This document shows, in pieces, positions 16,051 through 23,965 of a stretch of 40,954 bases of DNA. This DNA comes from an uncultured Oscillospiraceae bacterium (GTDB lineage Bacteria > Bacillota > Clostridia > Oscillospirales > Oscillospiraceae), in the NCBI GenBank assembly GCA_944385175.1, contig CALWWB010000006.1:1-40954 (forward strand). Reading direction: 5' to 3'. A program made the position numbers and the translations under genes. Below the pieces are notes generated by a model, which did not search any database, was not told the DNA's origin, and saw only the letters and a list, made by a program, of their open reading frames with translations. Each line of letters starts with the position of its first letter. Within the stretch, counting starts at the first letter, position 1.

Positions 16051-17490
16051 TCAGCTTTCCACAGTCTCCCAGTCCTTCAGATCTTCCGGCAGTACGGCCA
16101 TCAGCTCCTCCCTGCTGGGGTTTTCCATGGCCGCCACTCTGTTGGACTGGCGCACTATCATATCCTCAAAGCAGTTTCGCACGTCCCTGCCGTTGCCGAA
16201 ATTCTCGTCCCGGTTTTCGTATAGAGCGTCGAACAGCGTCTTGGCTGCCTGCTCCGCCTCCCGGGTGAGTGTATATCCGTTTTTCTCACACTGGCCTTTG
16301 AATATGGCCAGCAGTTCCTCCCCCTTATAATCCGGGAAGTGGAAGTATTTATTAAAACGGGATTCCAGGCCCGGGTTGGAGCTGAGGAACTTCTCCATGG
16401 GTTTGTCGTAGCCGGCCACAATGACTATAAGGTCGTCACGATGGTCCTCCATGGCTTTCAGGATTGTCTCAATGGCCTCCCGGCCAAAGTCGTTCTCTCC
16501 GCCCGAAGCCAGGGAATAGGCTTCGTCTATGAACAGCACGCCACCCAGGGCGGACTTCACCGCCTCCTGGGTCTTAAGGGCTGTCTGTCCCACATAACCC
16601 GCCACCAGTCCGGAGCGGTCCACTTCCACCAGCTGGCCCTTGCTCAGCACTCCTATGGCGGCGTAGAGCCCTGCCATCAGTCTGGCCACGGTGGTCTTTC
16701 CGGTACCGGGATTTCCCATGAACACCATGTGCAGGCTCATTGGGGGCACCGGCAGTCCATTTTCCTGGCGCAGCTTTCTCACCTTCATCAGGTTCACAAG
16801 ATTTTTTACGTCCTTCTTCACCCCGTCCAGGCCCACCAGCCCCTCCAGCCGGGCCATGAGTTCGTCAAAGTCAGGCTTCTCCTCCGGAGCGGCCGCTGCT
16901 GGCGGCTTTGCCTCAGGCCCGTTCCCTGGGCCGGGCTTGCCGGTCTGCCTGTAGACCTTGTCCATAAATCCCGGCTCATTGCTGCTCACATAGTCCATGG
17001 GATTCAAGGCTGCCCGGCTCTTCCCCACGCCGCTGGCATCGCAGACCGACCCAAGCTTGTCGGCGCATTGGGTGATGAACTCCGCCTCGGCATAGCTCAC
17101 ATCGTCGTCCACCGCCGCCAGATACAGCAGGATATTGGTAAGCATGCGTATAAAGGTGCGTGAGGCCTCGCTGCCCCTGGCGGCATCCTTTTCCGCCAGA
17201 TCCCAGTAAAAAGCCGGCGGCAGGAACACGTCCTCTTCACATACTGAGCCGGTGAGGGACCACAGCAGCCATTTTGGCTGCTCCTGTCCCTTGGAATATA
17301 TCTGGTTTGCCATGTCCACATGGCGCTGGCTGATGCTGCCTGCCCGGCTCCACAGCTTTAAAGCACAGCTCGTCACGAAGCTGTCCAGCTCCTTTGCCAG
17401 GCTTTTGCTGCCTATGCGGTAAAAAGCCTCGGTGTTGGCAAGGTAAATCTTGTGAAATTCCTCCGGTGAACGGTTCCAGGTACTGGGCAT
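16051..17490 (-). CDS. AAA+ ATPase of the CbbX/SpoVK type with an N-terminal TerB-like domain
   Basis: The 479-residue protein ends in a CbbX/SpoVK-like AAA+ domain: LVGLDGVKKDVKNLVN at 218-234, Walker A GNPGTGKT (259-266), Walker B GVLFIDEA (317-324) and a probable arginine finger in GLESRFN (R378). Residues about 110-150 (NILLYLAAVDDDVSYAEAEFI) resemble the TerB domain by the acidic D-D-V-S-Y-x-E pattern. A Pro/Ala linker (about 183-206) joins the halves. The family remodels protein complexes, and this member has no recognised partner nearby. The ATG follows AAGGAGA by 10 bases. It is monocistronic. The TerB assignment is weaker than the AAA+ one. Confidence 0.9.
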   Translation of the reverse strand: MPSTWNRSPEEFHKIYLANTEAFYRIGSKSLAKELDSFVTSCALKLWSRAGSISQRHVDMANQIYSKGQEQPKWLLWSLTGSVCEEDVFLPPAFYWDLAEKDAARGSEASRTFIRMLTNILLYLAAVDDDVSYAEAEFITQCADKLGSVCDASGVGKSRAALNPMDYVSSNEPGFMDKVYRQTGKPGPGNGPEAKPPAAAAPEEKPDFDELMARLEGLVGLDGVKKDVKNLVNLMKVRKLRQENGLPVPPMSLHMVFMGNPGTGKTTVARLMAGLYAAIGVLSKGQLVEVDRSGLVAGYVGQTALKTQEAVKSALGGVLFIDEAYSLASGGENDFGREAIETILKAMEDHRDDLIVIVAGYDKPMEKFLSSNPGLESRFNKYFHFPDYKGEELLAIFKGQCEKNGYTLTREAEQAAKTLFDALYENRDENFGNGRDVRNCFEDMIVRQSNRVAAMENPSREELMAVLPEDLKDWETVES

Positions 17491-17530
17491 GGCGGCAGTC
17501 TCCTTCTGTTGCTTTAAAGTTCTCGCTCTA

Positions 17531-17558
17531 ATTATATTACAAATCCCGGATTCTTCAA
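17531..17558 (-). promoter_or_regulatory. Candidate promoter of the AAA+ gene
   Basis: On the minus strand: TTGAAG (17558-17553), 16-base spacer, TATAAT (17536-17531). Confidence 0.6.
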
Positions 17559-17562
17559 GACG

Positions 17563-17592
17563 AAAAAACGGCGGCCGCAGACGGCGGCCGCC
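17563..17592 (-). terminator. Intrinsic terminator of the aminotransferase-thioesterase operon
   Basis: A very GC-rich hairpin (GGCGGCCGC arms at 17570-17578 and 17584-17592) is followed on the minus strand by TTTTTT. Confidence 0.92.
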
Positions 17593-17608
17593 ATATCAAT
17601 GGGGTTTG

Positions 17609-18001
17609 CTATTTAAGCTTCGCCTGGGTCTTTTCCATAAAACGCTGGTTTAGGATGATGCATCGCTGATGGATGCCTCTGCCGATGAGCTCATCCCCGG
17701 CCCAGGCCTTCACTTCAAAGCTGAGCATCCTGCCCTCAATCTTGGTGAGGGTACTCTCCGCCCGGACGGTCATGCCCATGGGGGTGGCAGCCAGGTGCTC
17801 CACGTCTATCCTAACGCCCACACTGCCCTGCCCTTCCTCCAGGCAGGGAGCTATGGCGTTCATGGAGGCTTTCTCCATCAGAGCTATCATATGGGGAGTG
17901 GAGAACACGGGCAGGGCGCCGCTGCCTATGGCGGCGGCGGTATTGCTCTCGACAACAACAGTTTCCGCTCGGCCTGCAAGGCCGGTCTTAAGTTCCGTCA
18001 T
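17609..18001 (-). CDS. FlK-like hot-dog thioesterase
   Basis: The 130-residue single-domain hot-dog protein resembles fluoroacetyl-CoA thioesterase FlK. T35, E43 and H69 have exactly the spacing (8 and 26) of the FlK catalytic residues T42, E50 and H76; they sit in STPHMIALMEKAS and DVEHLAATP. Most bacterial relatives have no link to fluoroacetate and probably hydrolyse a small acyl-CoA. Its ATG overlaps the aminotransferase stop (ATGA), so the two are coupled, and an aminotransferase-derived acyl-CoA is a possible substrate. That link is inference. Confidence 0.85.
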   Translation of the reverse strand: MTELKTGLAGRAETVVVESNTAAAIGSGALPVFSTPHMIALMEKASMNAIAPCLEEGQGSVGVRIDVEHLAATPMGMTVRAESTLTKIEGRMLSFEVKAWAGDELIGRGIHQRCIILNQRFMEKTQAKLK

Positions 18002-19182
18002 TTCAGTGCTGCCTTGATGACCTCAGCCAGTCTCTTCACGCCTTCCACTATCCTGTCGTCGGGCATGCAGGAGTAGTTGAGACGCATGCAGCAGTTGTTG
18101 CCGCCGTTGGGATAAAAGCCGGAGCCGGGCACGAAAGCCACGCCCATATCCAGAGCCTTGGCGGCCAGGTCGCGGGTGTTCACATATTCCGGCAGCTCCA
18201 CCCAGGTGAACAATCCGCCGTCCGGATCGGTGAATTTGGCCTCCGGTGGGAAAGTCTCCTTCATGGTGTTTATCATCAGCTGGCAGCGGTGTTTGTAAGT
18301 CTCACGGATCTTCTCCACGTGGGCATCCAGATCGAACATATCCATGTATTTTGCAATTATCATGGGGGCTATGGTGGAGGTCTGGAGGGCGGCAGCCTGG
18401 GCTATCAGGTTCAGCTTCTCAATGATCTCCTCATTGGCGCAGGTCCAGCCGATACGGTAGCCGGGGGCCATGATCTTGGAGAAGGTGCCCATGTAAATAA
18501 TCAGTCCCTCCGTATCCATGCTCTTCAGGGCGGGCTGATATTCGCCCTTGAAGCGCAGCTCTCCGTAGGGATTGTCCTCAATGGCGGGCACACCGTACTT
18601 GTTGATTATCTCTATAAATTTTTTTCTCCGCTCCAGGGGCCAGGTTCGGCCGCTGGGGTTCTGGAAATCGGGAATGACATAGATTAGCTTTACATTTTCA
18701 GTAGTGGCCAGGACCTTGTCCAGCTCCTCCATTATCATGCCCTCATCATCGGTGGGAACTTCCACGAAATTGGGCTGATAGGCCTGGAAGGCATTTATGG
18801 CGCCCAGGTAAGAGGGGCTCTCCATGACCACCACGTCGCCGGGATTGAGAAACAGCTTGCCGCAGTAGTCAAGGCCCTGCTGGCTGCCGGCAGTGAGTAT
18901 GATATTGTCGGGAGTGGTATGTATTGCGTTCTTGGCCTCCATACGCTCCACTATCTTCTGGCGCAGGGGCAGGTATCCCTCGGTCTGACCGTACTGCAAA
19001 GCCGCCCGGCCCTGCTCATCCATTACCGCGTCGGTAGCTGCCTTGATGTCCTCCACAGGGAAGAGTTCCGGGGCAGGCAGGCCGCCTGCAAAGGAAATTA
19101 TCTCCGGCCTTGTAGTGAGCTTGAGCAGTTCCCTTATGTCTGAGGCCTTCATCCCATCCATTCTTTTAGCGAAATTTACCAT
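17998..19182 (-). CDS. PLP-dependent aminotransferase, class I/II (LysN/2-aminoadipate-like)
   Basis: The 394-residue fold-type I aminotransferase has FAGGLPAPELFP near the N terminus, ALQYGQTEGYLPLR, a cofactor phosphate region TAGSQQGLD (98-106), N175 and P176 in QNPSG, D203 in IEDNPYGEL, and the Schiff-base lysine K236 in GTFSKIMAPGYRIGW. This set fits the family that includes 2-aminoadipate and branched-chain or aromatic aminotransferases and the MocR C-terminal domain, without a DNA-binding domain. The amino-acid substrate is not determined. It heads a two-gene unit with the FlK-like thioesterase. GGAGG lies 8 bases before the ATG. Confidence 0.92.
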   Translation of the reverse strand: MVNFAKRMDGMKASDIRELLKLTTRPEIISFAGGLPAPELFPVEDIKAATDAVMDEQGRAALQYGQTEGYLPLRQKIVERMEAKNAIHTTPDNIILTAGSQQGLDYCGKLFLNPGDVVVMESPSYLGAINAFQAYQPNFVEVPTDDEGMIMEELDKVLATTENVKLIYVIPDFQNPSGRTWPLERRKKFIEIINKYGVPAIEDNPYGELRFKGEYQPALKSMDTEGLIIYMGTFSKIMAPGYRIGWTCANEEIIEKLNLIAQAAALQTSTIAPMIIAKYMDMFDLDAHVEKIRETYKHRCQLMINTMKETFPPEAKFTDPDGGLFTWVELPEYVNTRDLAAKALDMGVAFVPGSGFYPNGGNNCCMRLNYSCMPDDRIVEGVKRLAEVIKAALK

Positions 19183-19237
19183 ATAGTGCGCCTCCTCAAA
19201 TTTCTTGTTTTTTCAGGTTTACTTTTCAGCTATTGTA

Positions 19238-19266
19238 ATTTTAGCACAAAAGTACGGCCTCGTAAA
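19238..19266 (-). promoter_or_regulatory. Candidate promoter of the aminotransferase operon
   Basis: On the minus strand: TTTACG (19266-19261), 17-base spacer, TAAAAT (19243-19238). Confidence 0.55.
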
Positions 19267-19288
19267 GAACTAAACTTGTTAATAATTA

Positions 19289-19317
19289 GGCAGTCTACAA
19301 TTTTTTTGCAGACTGCC
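19289..19317 (-). terminator. Candidate terminator after the MBL-fold gene
   Basis: An 8-bp stem GGCAGTCT/AGACTGCC has a 13-base loop that contains the T-run. It is 22 bases past the minus-strand gene, and the tail is not T-rich. Confidence 0.45.
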
Positions 19318-19338
19318 ATAAGTTTCTTTCAACTGCAT

Positions 19339-19971
19339 TCATTTTCCCATGTACTTCAGTATGGCCACCTGGGGTTCCATATCCGGAGTGATGGCAATGG
19401 TATCTGTGTCATAGCGGTGTATCATCTCAGGGGCCTCAAAATAGTCGGCCAGGGCCTGGACATGTTCCAGCCTTCTTGGCCCCCGGTTTCCGTCCCGGTA
19501 GTGCATGGGGATTATCACCTTGGGGAAAAGCTCCTCGCTCATGCGCCAGACCTCCTGGGAGGGCAGGCCGGTGCATGAGCCGGCTGTGACCATTAGGGCA
19601 TCGGTTCCAAAAAGTCGGCTTATCTCCCCGCCGGTGAGCCCCGTGCCTATATCTCCCATGTGGGCCAGCTTCAGTCCGTCGGCCTCCAGAATATGTATGA
19701 GGGTCTTGCCACGCATTATGCCTCCCACACTGTCGTGCCAGGTTTCCAAAGTACTTATCTCAAAAGGGCAGTCGCTTTCCGGCCTGCCGGAGAGTTCCAC
19801 GCCTTTGCGGTAATTATGGCCGTAGTGCTCATGGCTTATGAGCAGCTTGTCCGCCTTCACTCTCAGTTTTGGGTATCCTGCGGTATAGTCGCTGTCATAG
19901 GGGTCTATTACCACACTGTAGCCTTTGTGGCTTATTTTAAAGCAGGCATGGCCCAGCCACTGTATTTCCAT
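19339..19971 (-). CDS. Metallo-beta-lactamase-fold protein with a degenerate metal motif
   Basis: The 210-residue protein belongs to the UlaG/COG2220-like branch of the metallo-beta-lactamase fold. The N-terminal WLGHACFKI and DPY strand region, H79 (ETWHD), D107 (AHMGDIG) and H157 (PMHYR) are present. The central HxHxDH motif reads H47-E-H-Y-G51-H: the Asp that normally binds the second metal is Gly (codon GGC). Thus one metal site, at least, should be weakened. Its start is 2 bases from the stop of the DUF4037 gene, making it the third gene of a TPR-DUF4037-MBL unit. Substrate unknown. Confidence 0.85.
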   Translation of the reverse strand: MEIQWLGHACFKISHKGYSVVIDPYDSDYTAGYPKLRVKADKLLISHEHYGHNYRKGVELSGRPESDCPFEISTLETWHDSVGGIMRGKTLIHILEADGLKLAHMGDIGTGLTGGEISRLFGTDALMVTAGSCTGLPSQEVWRMSEELFPKVIIPMHYRDGNRGPRRLEHVQALADYFEAPEMIHRYDTDTIAITPDMEPQVAILKYMGK

Positions 19972-19973
19972 AT

Positions 19974-20894
19974 CTATTCCTCCATAACATGGAGAGCCCT
20001 TATCTGGGGGTTCTCTATATGATCCATCAAATCCAGGGCGTGGGGTTCCAGATAGTCCCAGCTGCCGCAGCTCAGGCCCTGGGCCCTCAGCTCCTTCACC
20101 ACCCGGGCGCAGATATCCTCCACCAGTTCTCCTTTAAGTTTCTGCCCGGCAGTATCATTCTCCCCGGTGAGGAGGAATTCCAGGGGCTCCCTCAGCTCCC
20201 CCAGCTTTTCCAGCTCGGCCATGGCCCTGAACTGCCATTTGTAATAGGGCATATGCCGCCGGTTCAGGAGAAACGCTGCGGCGCAGGCGGCATTGACAAA
20301 TTCCGCCATGGCAAGCATGGCGCTGCCCTCCTCCCCGTGGCTTATGCAGCGGGAGTAATTGTACTGCCCTGCTTGGGCCATAGTGATGAGCTTTGCCGCC
20401 AGGCGCTTTTTAAGCACATCCTCAGGCATGCCGGTGAGTATCTCTCGACGTATGGAACTGAACAGGCCCTGTTCATCCCGCCAGACCTGGCCGTTACTGG
20501 CCTCCGCCAGGGCGTGACTGGGGAGGTACAGCCAGGCCTGCCAGCTGTCCGGAGCCCCGGGGCAGCCGGTGTAGCGGCGGTAGAAATCTCCAATGCGCCG
20601 CACTCCCCTGCTCTGCTCCGCTAGGGAGCTGGATCTGGAACTGCCGCCCTTAAGCTGCCGGTAGGCCCGGCTCAGCTCCAGGCCGATCTCCCGGTCGGTG
20701 CCGTCGTCTATCCAGAGGCAAAATCCCTCTTCAAAGTCATGATCCTCCGACAGCTCATCGTCGTATCCAAAGCACTCGGAGCCGTGGCCCGCCATACCCA
20801 CGGCGATCTTATCCTCATATTCCGGGAAAAGCCGGTGGATAAGCTCACGCCCCCGGTTCTCATATAGCTCTCTTGCTCTCTCAAGTCCCCGCAT
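19974..20894 (-). CDS. DUF4037 protein with nucleotidyltransferase-like motif
   Basis: The 306-residue protein matches DUF4037 by GHGSECFGYDDELSEDHDF (37-54) and GFCLWI. That stretch also fits the nucleotidyltransferase pattern G-S-x11-D-x-D (S39, D51, D53), as in minimal and aminoglycoside nucleotidyltransferases, so an NMP-transferring enzyme or a relic of one is plausible. The rest is mainly helical, with QYNYSRCISHGEEGSAM and a helical C terminus. It overlaps the TPR gene by 14 bases and leads into the MBL gene. Function is unproven. Confidence 0.8.
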   Translation of the reverse strand: MRGLERARELYENRGRELIHRLFPEYEDKIAVGMAGHGSECFGYDDELSEDHDFEEGFCLWIDDGTDREIGLELSRAYRQLKGGSSRSSSLAEQSRGVRRIGDFYRRYTGCPGAPDSWQAWLYLPSHALAEASNGQVWRDEQGLFSSIRREILTGMPEDVLKKRLAAKLITMAQAGQYNYSRCISHGEEGSAMLAMAEFVNAACAAAFLLNRRHMPYYKWQFRAMAELEKLGELREPLEFLLTGENDTAGQKLKGELVEDICARVVKELRAQGLSCGSWDYLEPHALDLMDHIENPQIRALHVMEE

Positions 20895-21705
20895 ATATCT
20901 TTTCCGCCCTCTCTCTCAGTTCCCTTGCATAGAGGAAGTATCCGAAATAATCAAAGGTAGGGGCGCACTTGGATATGGTAAAAGCGTGGTAGCCATCCCG
21001 AGGCAGTTTCTCCCCGTTTAAAAGCTCCCAGGCTCTCTCCATGCACTGCTCTATCCGCTCATCCTCCATATCCTGCCTGCCATACATCTCCGCCATATTG
21101 CAGTAGGTGACGGCCATATCGTTGCCCGGGTTTTCACAGCCTTCAATGATTTTCAGAGCCAGTCTGAAATAGCTCTCCGCCCCCTGATAGTCCCCCACAT
21201 CGGCGCAGGACAGAGCCATATTGTTGTAAAGCCCGGCAAAGCGGTAGTCCATTGGGTCAAGCTTCTGAGAGTATACACGGCTAACATGGCGGAATACAGG
21301 CAGGGACTTCTCTGCCAGGCCAAAGCATTTCAGGGTGGTCGCTGCGTTGAGCATCACCGTGGCTCCGGAGACAGTCTGGCCCATACGGTGCTCCCGGATA
21401 ATCTTCATAGCTCTGTCGACGGCGGCAAGTCCCTTCTCCCGGCAACCGCTGCGGCGATATTGTCCCAGAAGTTCGCCGGTAAAGCTCAGTTCAGCCCGCC
21501 AGTCCCCGCACTGAGCCGCTTTCTCCTGCCATGTCTCCAGGAATCCCTGGGCCTCGGCCTCCCGTCCCTGCTCATACAGGGCGTCCAGCTCCTCTATCAC
21601 ACTGCGCACCGGCAGGCTCACCGGGCAGGGTGCGCTGTCCGGGGTGCCGGTGTACATGCTGCTGTCAAAGGGGCAGCAGCTCTCGGTATAATCTTTATAG
21701 TCCAT
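20881..21705 (-). CDS. Tetratricopeptide-repeat protein
   Basis: The 274-residue soluble helical protein has at least three TPR-like units (for example AGLYNNMALSCADVGDYQGAE and SYFRLALKIIEGCENPG, then MAVTYCNMAEMYGRQDMEDE), and earlier helices at about 45-120 also fit. TPRs mediate protein-protein contacts. ATG 21705 follows GGGGAGG by 10 bases and is preferred to the in-frame GTG 21732. Its last 14 bases overlap the DUF4037 start, so the two products are probably made in step and may interact. Partner and function are not known. Confidence 0.82.
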   Translation of the reverse strand: MDYKDYTESCCPFDSSMYTGTPDSAPCPVSLPVRSVIEELDALYEQGREAEAQGFLETWQEKAAQCGDWRAELSFTGELLGQYRRSGCREKGLAAVDRAMKIIREHRMGQTVSGATVMLNAATTLKCFGLAEKSLPVFRHVSRVYSQKLDPMDYRFAGLYNNMALSCADVGDYQGAESYFRLALKIIEGCENPGNDMAVTYCNMAEMYGRQDMEDERIEQCMERAWELLNGEKLPRDGYHAFTISKCAPTFDYFGYFLYARELRERAEKIYAGT

Positions 21706-21746
21706 GCTACTCAAACCTCCCCGGTAGCTCACGGCGCTCCTCCGTC

Positions 21747-21786
21747 TTGAAACAGGCGCCCCTTCCGGTGTATAATGGTGTATAAT
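21747..21786 (+). promoter_or_regulatory. Promoter of the thioredoxin-domain gene with a duplicated -10 box
   Basis: TTGAAA (21747-21752), 18-base spacer, TATAAT (21771-21776). The decamer GGTGTATAAT is repeated head to tail (21767-21776 and 21777-21786), giving a second TATAAT at 21781. Confidence 0.6.
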
Positions 21787-21836
21787 ATATTACTATATTT
21801 CAGATGCTAACACAAAAGATATTTGGAGGCTGTGGC

Positions 21837-23819
21837 ATGAGCAACAGTTTGATCAAGGAAAAATCCCCCTATCTCCGGCAGCATGCGGAAAATCCGGTGA
21901 ATTGGCTGCCTTGGGGAGAGGAAGCTTTCTACCGGGCCGCCAGTGAGGACAAGCCCGTTTTCCTGTCCATAGGCTATTCCACCTGTCACTGGTGCCATGT
22001 AATGGCCCGGGAGAGCTTTGAGGACGAGCAGGTGGCTGCGCTTTTGAACCGGTATTTTATTCCAGTGAAGGTGGACCGGGAAGAGCGCCCGGATGTGGAC
22101 AGTGTATATATGAAAGCCTGCCAGGCTCTCACCGGCAGCGGCGGCTGGCCCCTCACCATTATCATGACCCCGGAAAAGCTTCCCTTCTTTGCCGGCACCT
22201 ATATCCCCAAAGACAGCCGCGGCGGCCAGGCCGGACTCATCCCCCTGCTCCGTGCCGTTGCCGCCAAATGGCAGGGGGACAGGGAAAGCCTGCTGAAAAC
22301 CGCCGGGGATACCCGGGCCTTTCTCTCCGCCGAGCCGCCCCGTTCTCCCGGCCTGCCCGGCCCGGACTGGTTGGATGCTGCGGCGGAGCAGCTCAGAACA
22401 GCCTATGACAAGGAATACGGTGGCTTTGGTACAGCCCCCAAGTTCCCCTCGGCCCACGACCTGCTGTTCCTCCTGCGTCGGTCCCATTTCAGCGGTGATA
22501 AGGAACTGCGGCAGATGGTTGATAACAGTCTCCGTCAGATGTACCGTGGCGGAATTTTCGACCACTTCGGCGGGGGCTTCTCCCGCTATTCCACGGACCG
22601 GGAATGGCTGGCCCCCCATTTTGAAAAGACACTCTATGACAACGCCCTGCTCTCCCTCCTGTATACCGAGGCTTGGCAGGACGGCCACATGGCTCTGTAC
22701 CGCAGTGTGGCGGAAAGCACCCTGGACTATTGTCTCCGGGAGCTGAAGGCTGACAGCGGCGGCTTTTTCTCCGCTCAGGATGCGGACAGCCAGGGAGTTG
22801 AGGGGGCTTACTATCTCTTTACGCCGGAAGAAGTTAAGTCCGTCCTGGGTGAGGAGGCCGGCCGGCATTTCTGTGAATGCTATGACATCACCGACGAGGG
22901 CAATTTCCACGGCAAGAGCATACCTAACCTGCTGCTGAATACCCGCTGGAATTTTGTGCCCGAGGGCTACGATGAGTACCGCGAAAAGCTGCGCATATAC
23001 CGGGAAAAGCGTATGCCTCTCTTTACCGATGAGAAGATACTCACTGCCTGGAACGGCCTCATGCTCATGGCCCTGAGCCGGGCCGCAGGAGCTTTCAGCG
23101 ACCGACGCTATCTCATGGAGGCAGAGGCCCTTGCAGACTTTATGGCAGACAAGCTCTATGACGGTGGACGTTTGAAAGCCAGGCTTTGCGATGGGGAGCT
23201 GCGCTATGATGCCCAGCTGGACGACTGTGCCTTTTATGCCTTGGGGCTTTTGGAGCTCTACCGGGCAGATTTCAGGCCGGAGCGCATTGCCGCTGCCCAG
23301 GCCCTGGCCCAGGAGATAAGGGAGAACTTTGCCGACGGCAAAGGCGGTTTCTTCCGCACATCCCGGGAGGCGGAAAAGCTGTTCATACCTCCAAAGGAGG
23401 TCTATGACTCGGCCATGCCCTCCGGCAACAGCGCAGCCGCAGTACTATTCGAGGAGCTGTATCGTCTCACCGGGAAGCCTGTCTGGAGGCAGGCTTATGA
23501 CAGGCAGCGGGACTTTCTCTCCGCCTCCTGTTCCCAGGTCCCGGCGGGCTGCGCCTTTGCCCTGCTGCCGGTGATGCGGGAGGTCTATGGCGGTCGGGAA
23601 CTGGTCTGTGCCCTCAACTCCAAGGATTTGCCTGAAACTCTCAAAACAGTGCTCGGCCGCTACGCCCCGGAGCTGACGGTGTTGATAAAACGGCCGGAGA
23701 ACTCCGCCCTTCTGGCTGAGCTGGCCCCCTTCACCGCCGACATGCAGCCCCAGCAGGGCAGTCCCGCTTACTATATCTGTCAAAATGGCAGCTGCTCCCT
23801 GCCGGTTACTGAGCTGTGA
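21837..23819 (+). CDS. YyaL-type thioredoxin-domain protein (SPATA20/DUF255 family)
   Basis: The 660-residue protein begins with the DUF255 thioredoxin-like domain: [14 protein letters not shown], then [15 protein letters not shown] with C50 and C53 as a CxxC pair, and [11 protein letters not shown]. The rest is an alpha/alpha-barrel region like glycoside-hydrolase or N-acylglucosamine-epimerase folds ([39 protein letters not shown] and [13 protein letters not shown] are conserved). Function in bacteria is unclear; a redox or sugar-modifying role has been guessed from the domains. ATG 21837 follows GGAGG by 7 bases. It is divergent from the TPR unit. Confidence 0.93.
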   Translation: MSNSLIKEKSPYLRQHAENPVNWLPWGEEAFYRAASEDKPVFLSIGYSTCHWCHVMARESFEDEQVAALLNRYFIPVKVDREERPDVDSVYMKACQALTGSGGWPLTIIMTPEKLPFFAGTYIPKDSRGGQAGLIPLLRAVAAKWQGDRESLLKTAGDTRAFLSAEPPRSPGLPGPDWLDAAAEQLRTAYDKEYGGFGTAPKFPSAHDLLFLLRRSHFSGDKELRQMVDNSLRQMYRGGIFDHFGGGFSRYSTDREWLAPHFEKTLYDNALLSLLYTEAWQDGHMALYRSVAESTLDYCLRELKADSGGFFSAQDADSQGVEGAYYLFTPEEVKSVLGEEAGRHFCECYDITDEGNFHGKSIPNLLLNTRWNFVPEGYDEYREKLRIYREKRMPLFTDEKILTAWNGLMLMALSRAAGAFSDRRYLMEAEALADFMADKLYDGGRLKARLCDGELRYDAQLDDCAFYALGLLELYRADFRPERIAAAQALAQEIRENFADGKGGFFRTSREAEKLFIPPKEVYDSAMPSGNSAAAVLFEELYRLTGKPVWRQAYDRQRDFLSASCSQVPAGCAFALLPVMREVYGGRELVCALNSKDLPETLKTVLGRYAPELTVLIKRPENSALLAELAPFTADMQPQQGSPAYYICQNGSCSLPVTEL

Positions 23820-23845
23820 ATACCGGCTGGAGCTGATATGGTAAA

Positions 23846-23905
23846 AGGAAGCGCTTCATGCGCTTCCTCAGCCTGTCAAAGAACCTCACCGTTTTTTGAC
23901 AGGCT
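23846..23905. repeat. Two stacked hairpins after the thioredoxin-domain gene
   Basis: The first stem is AGGAAGCG/CGCTTCCT (23846-23868). The second is AGCCTGTCAAA/TTTGACAGGCT (23870-23905) with T-run in its loop. The junction TCAGCCTGTCAAAGAA resembles 15795-15810, which suggests a shared repeat family. Confidence 0.6.
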
Positions 23906-23908
23906 CAA

Positions 23909-23938
23909 ATATCCCCGGTGCCCAGGCACCGGGGATAT
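23909..23938. terminator. Terminator hairpin between the thioredoxin-domain and pfk genes
   Basis: A 14-bp perfect stem (ATATCCCCGGTGCC and complement) lies 28 bases past the end of the minus-strand pfk gene. Confidence 0.65.
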
Positions 23939-23965
23939 AATAGTATGTCATAAGTTTTTTCTGCG

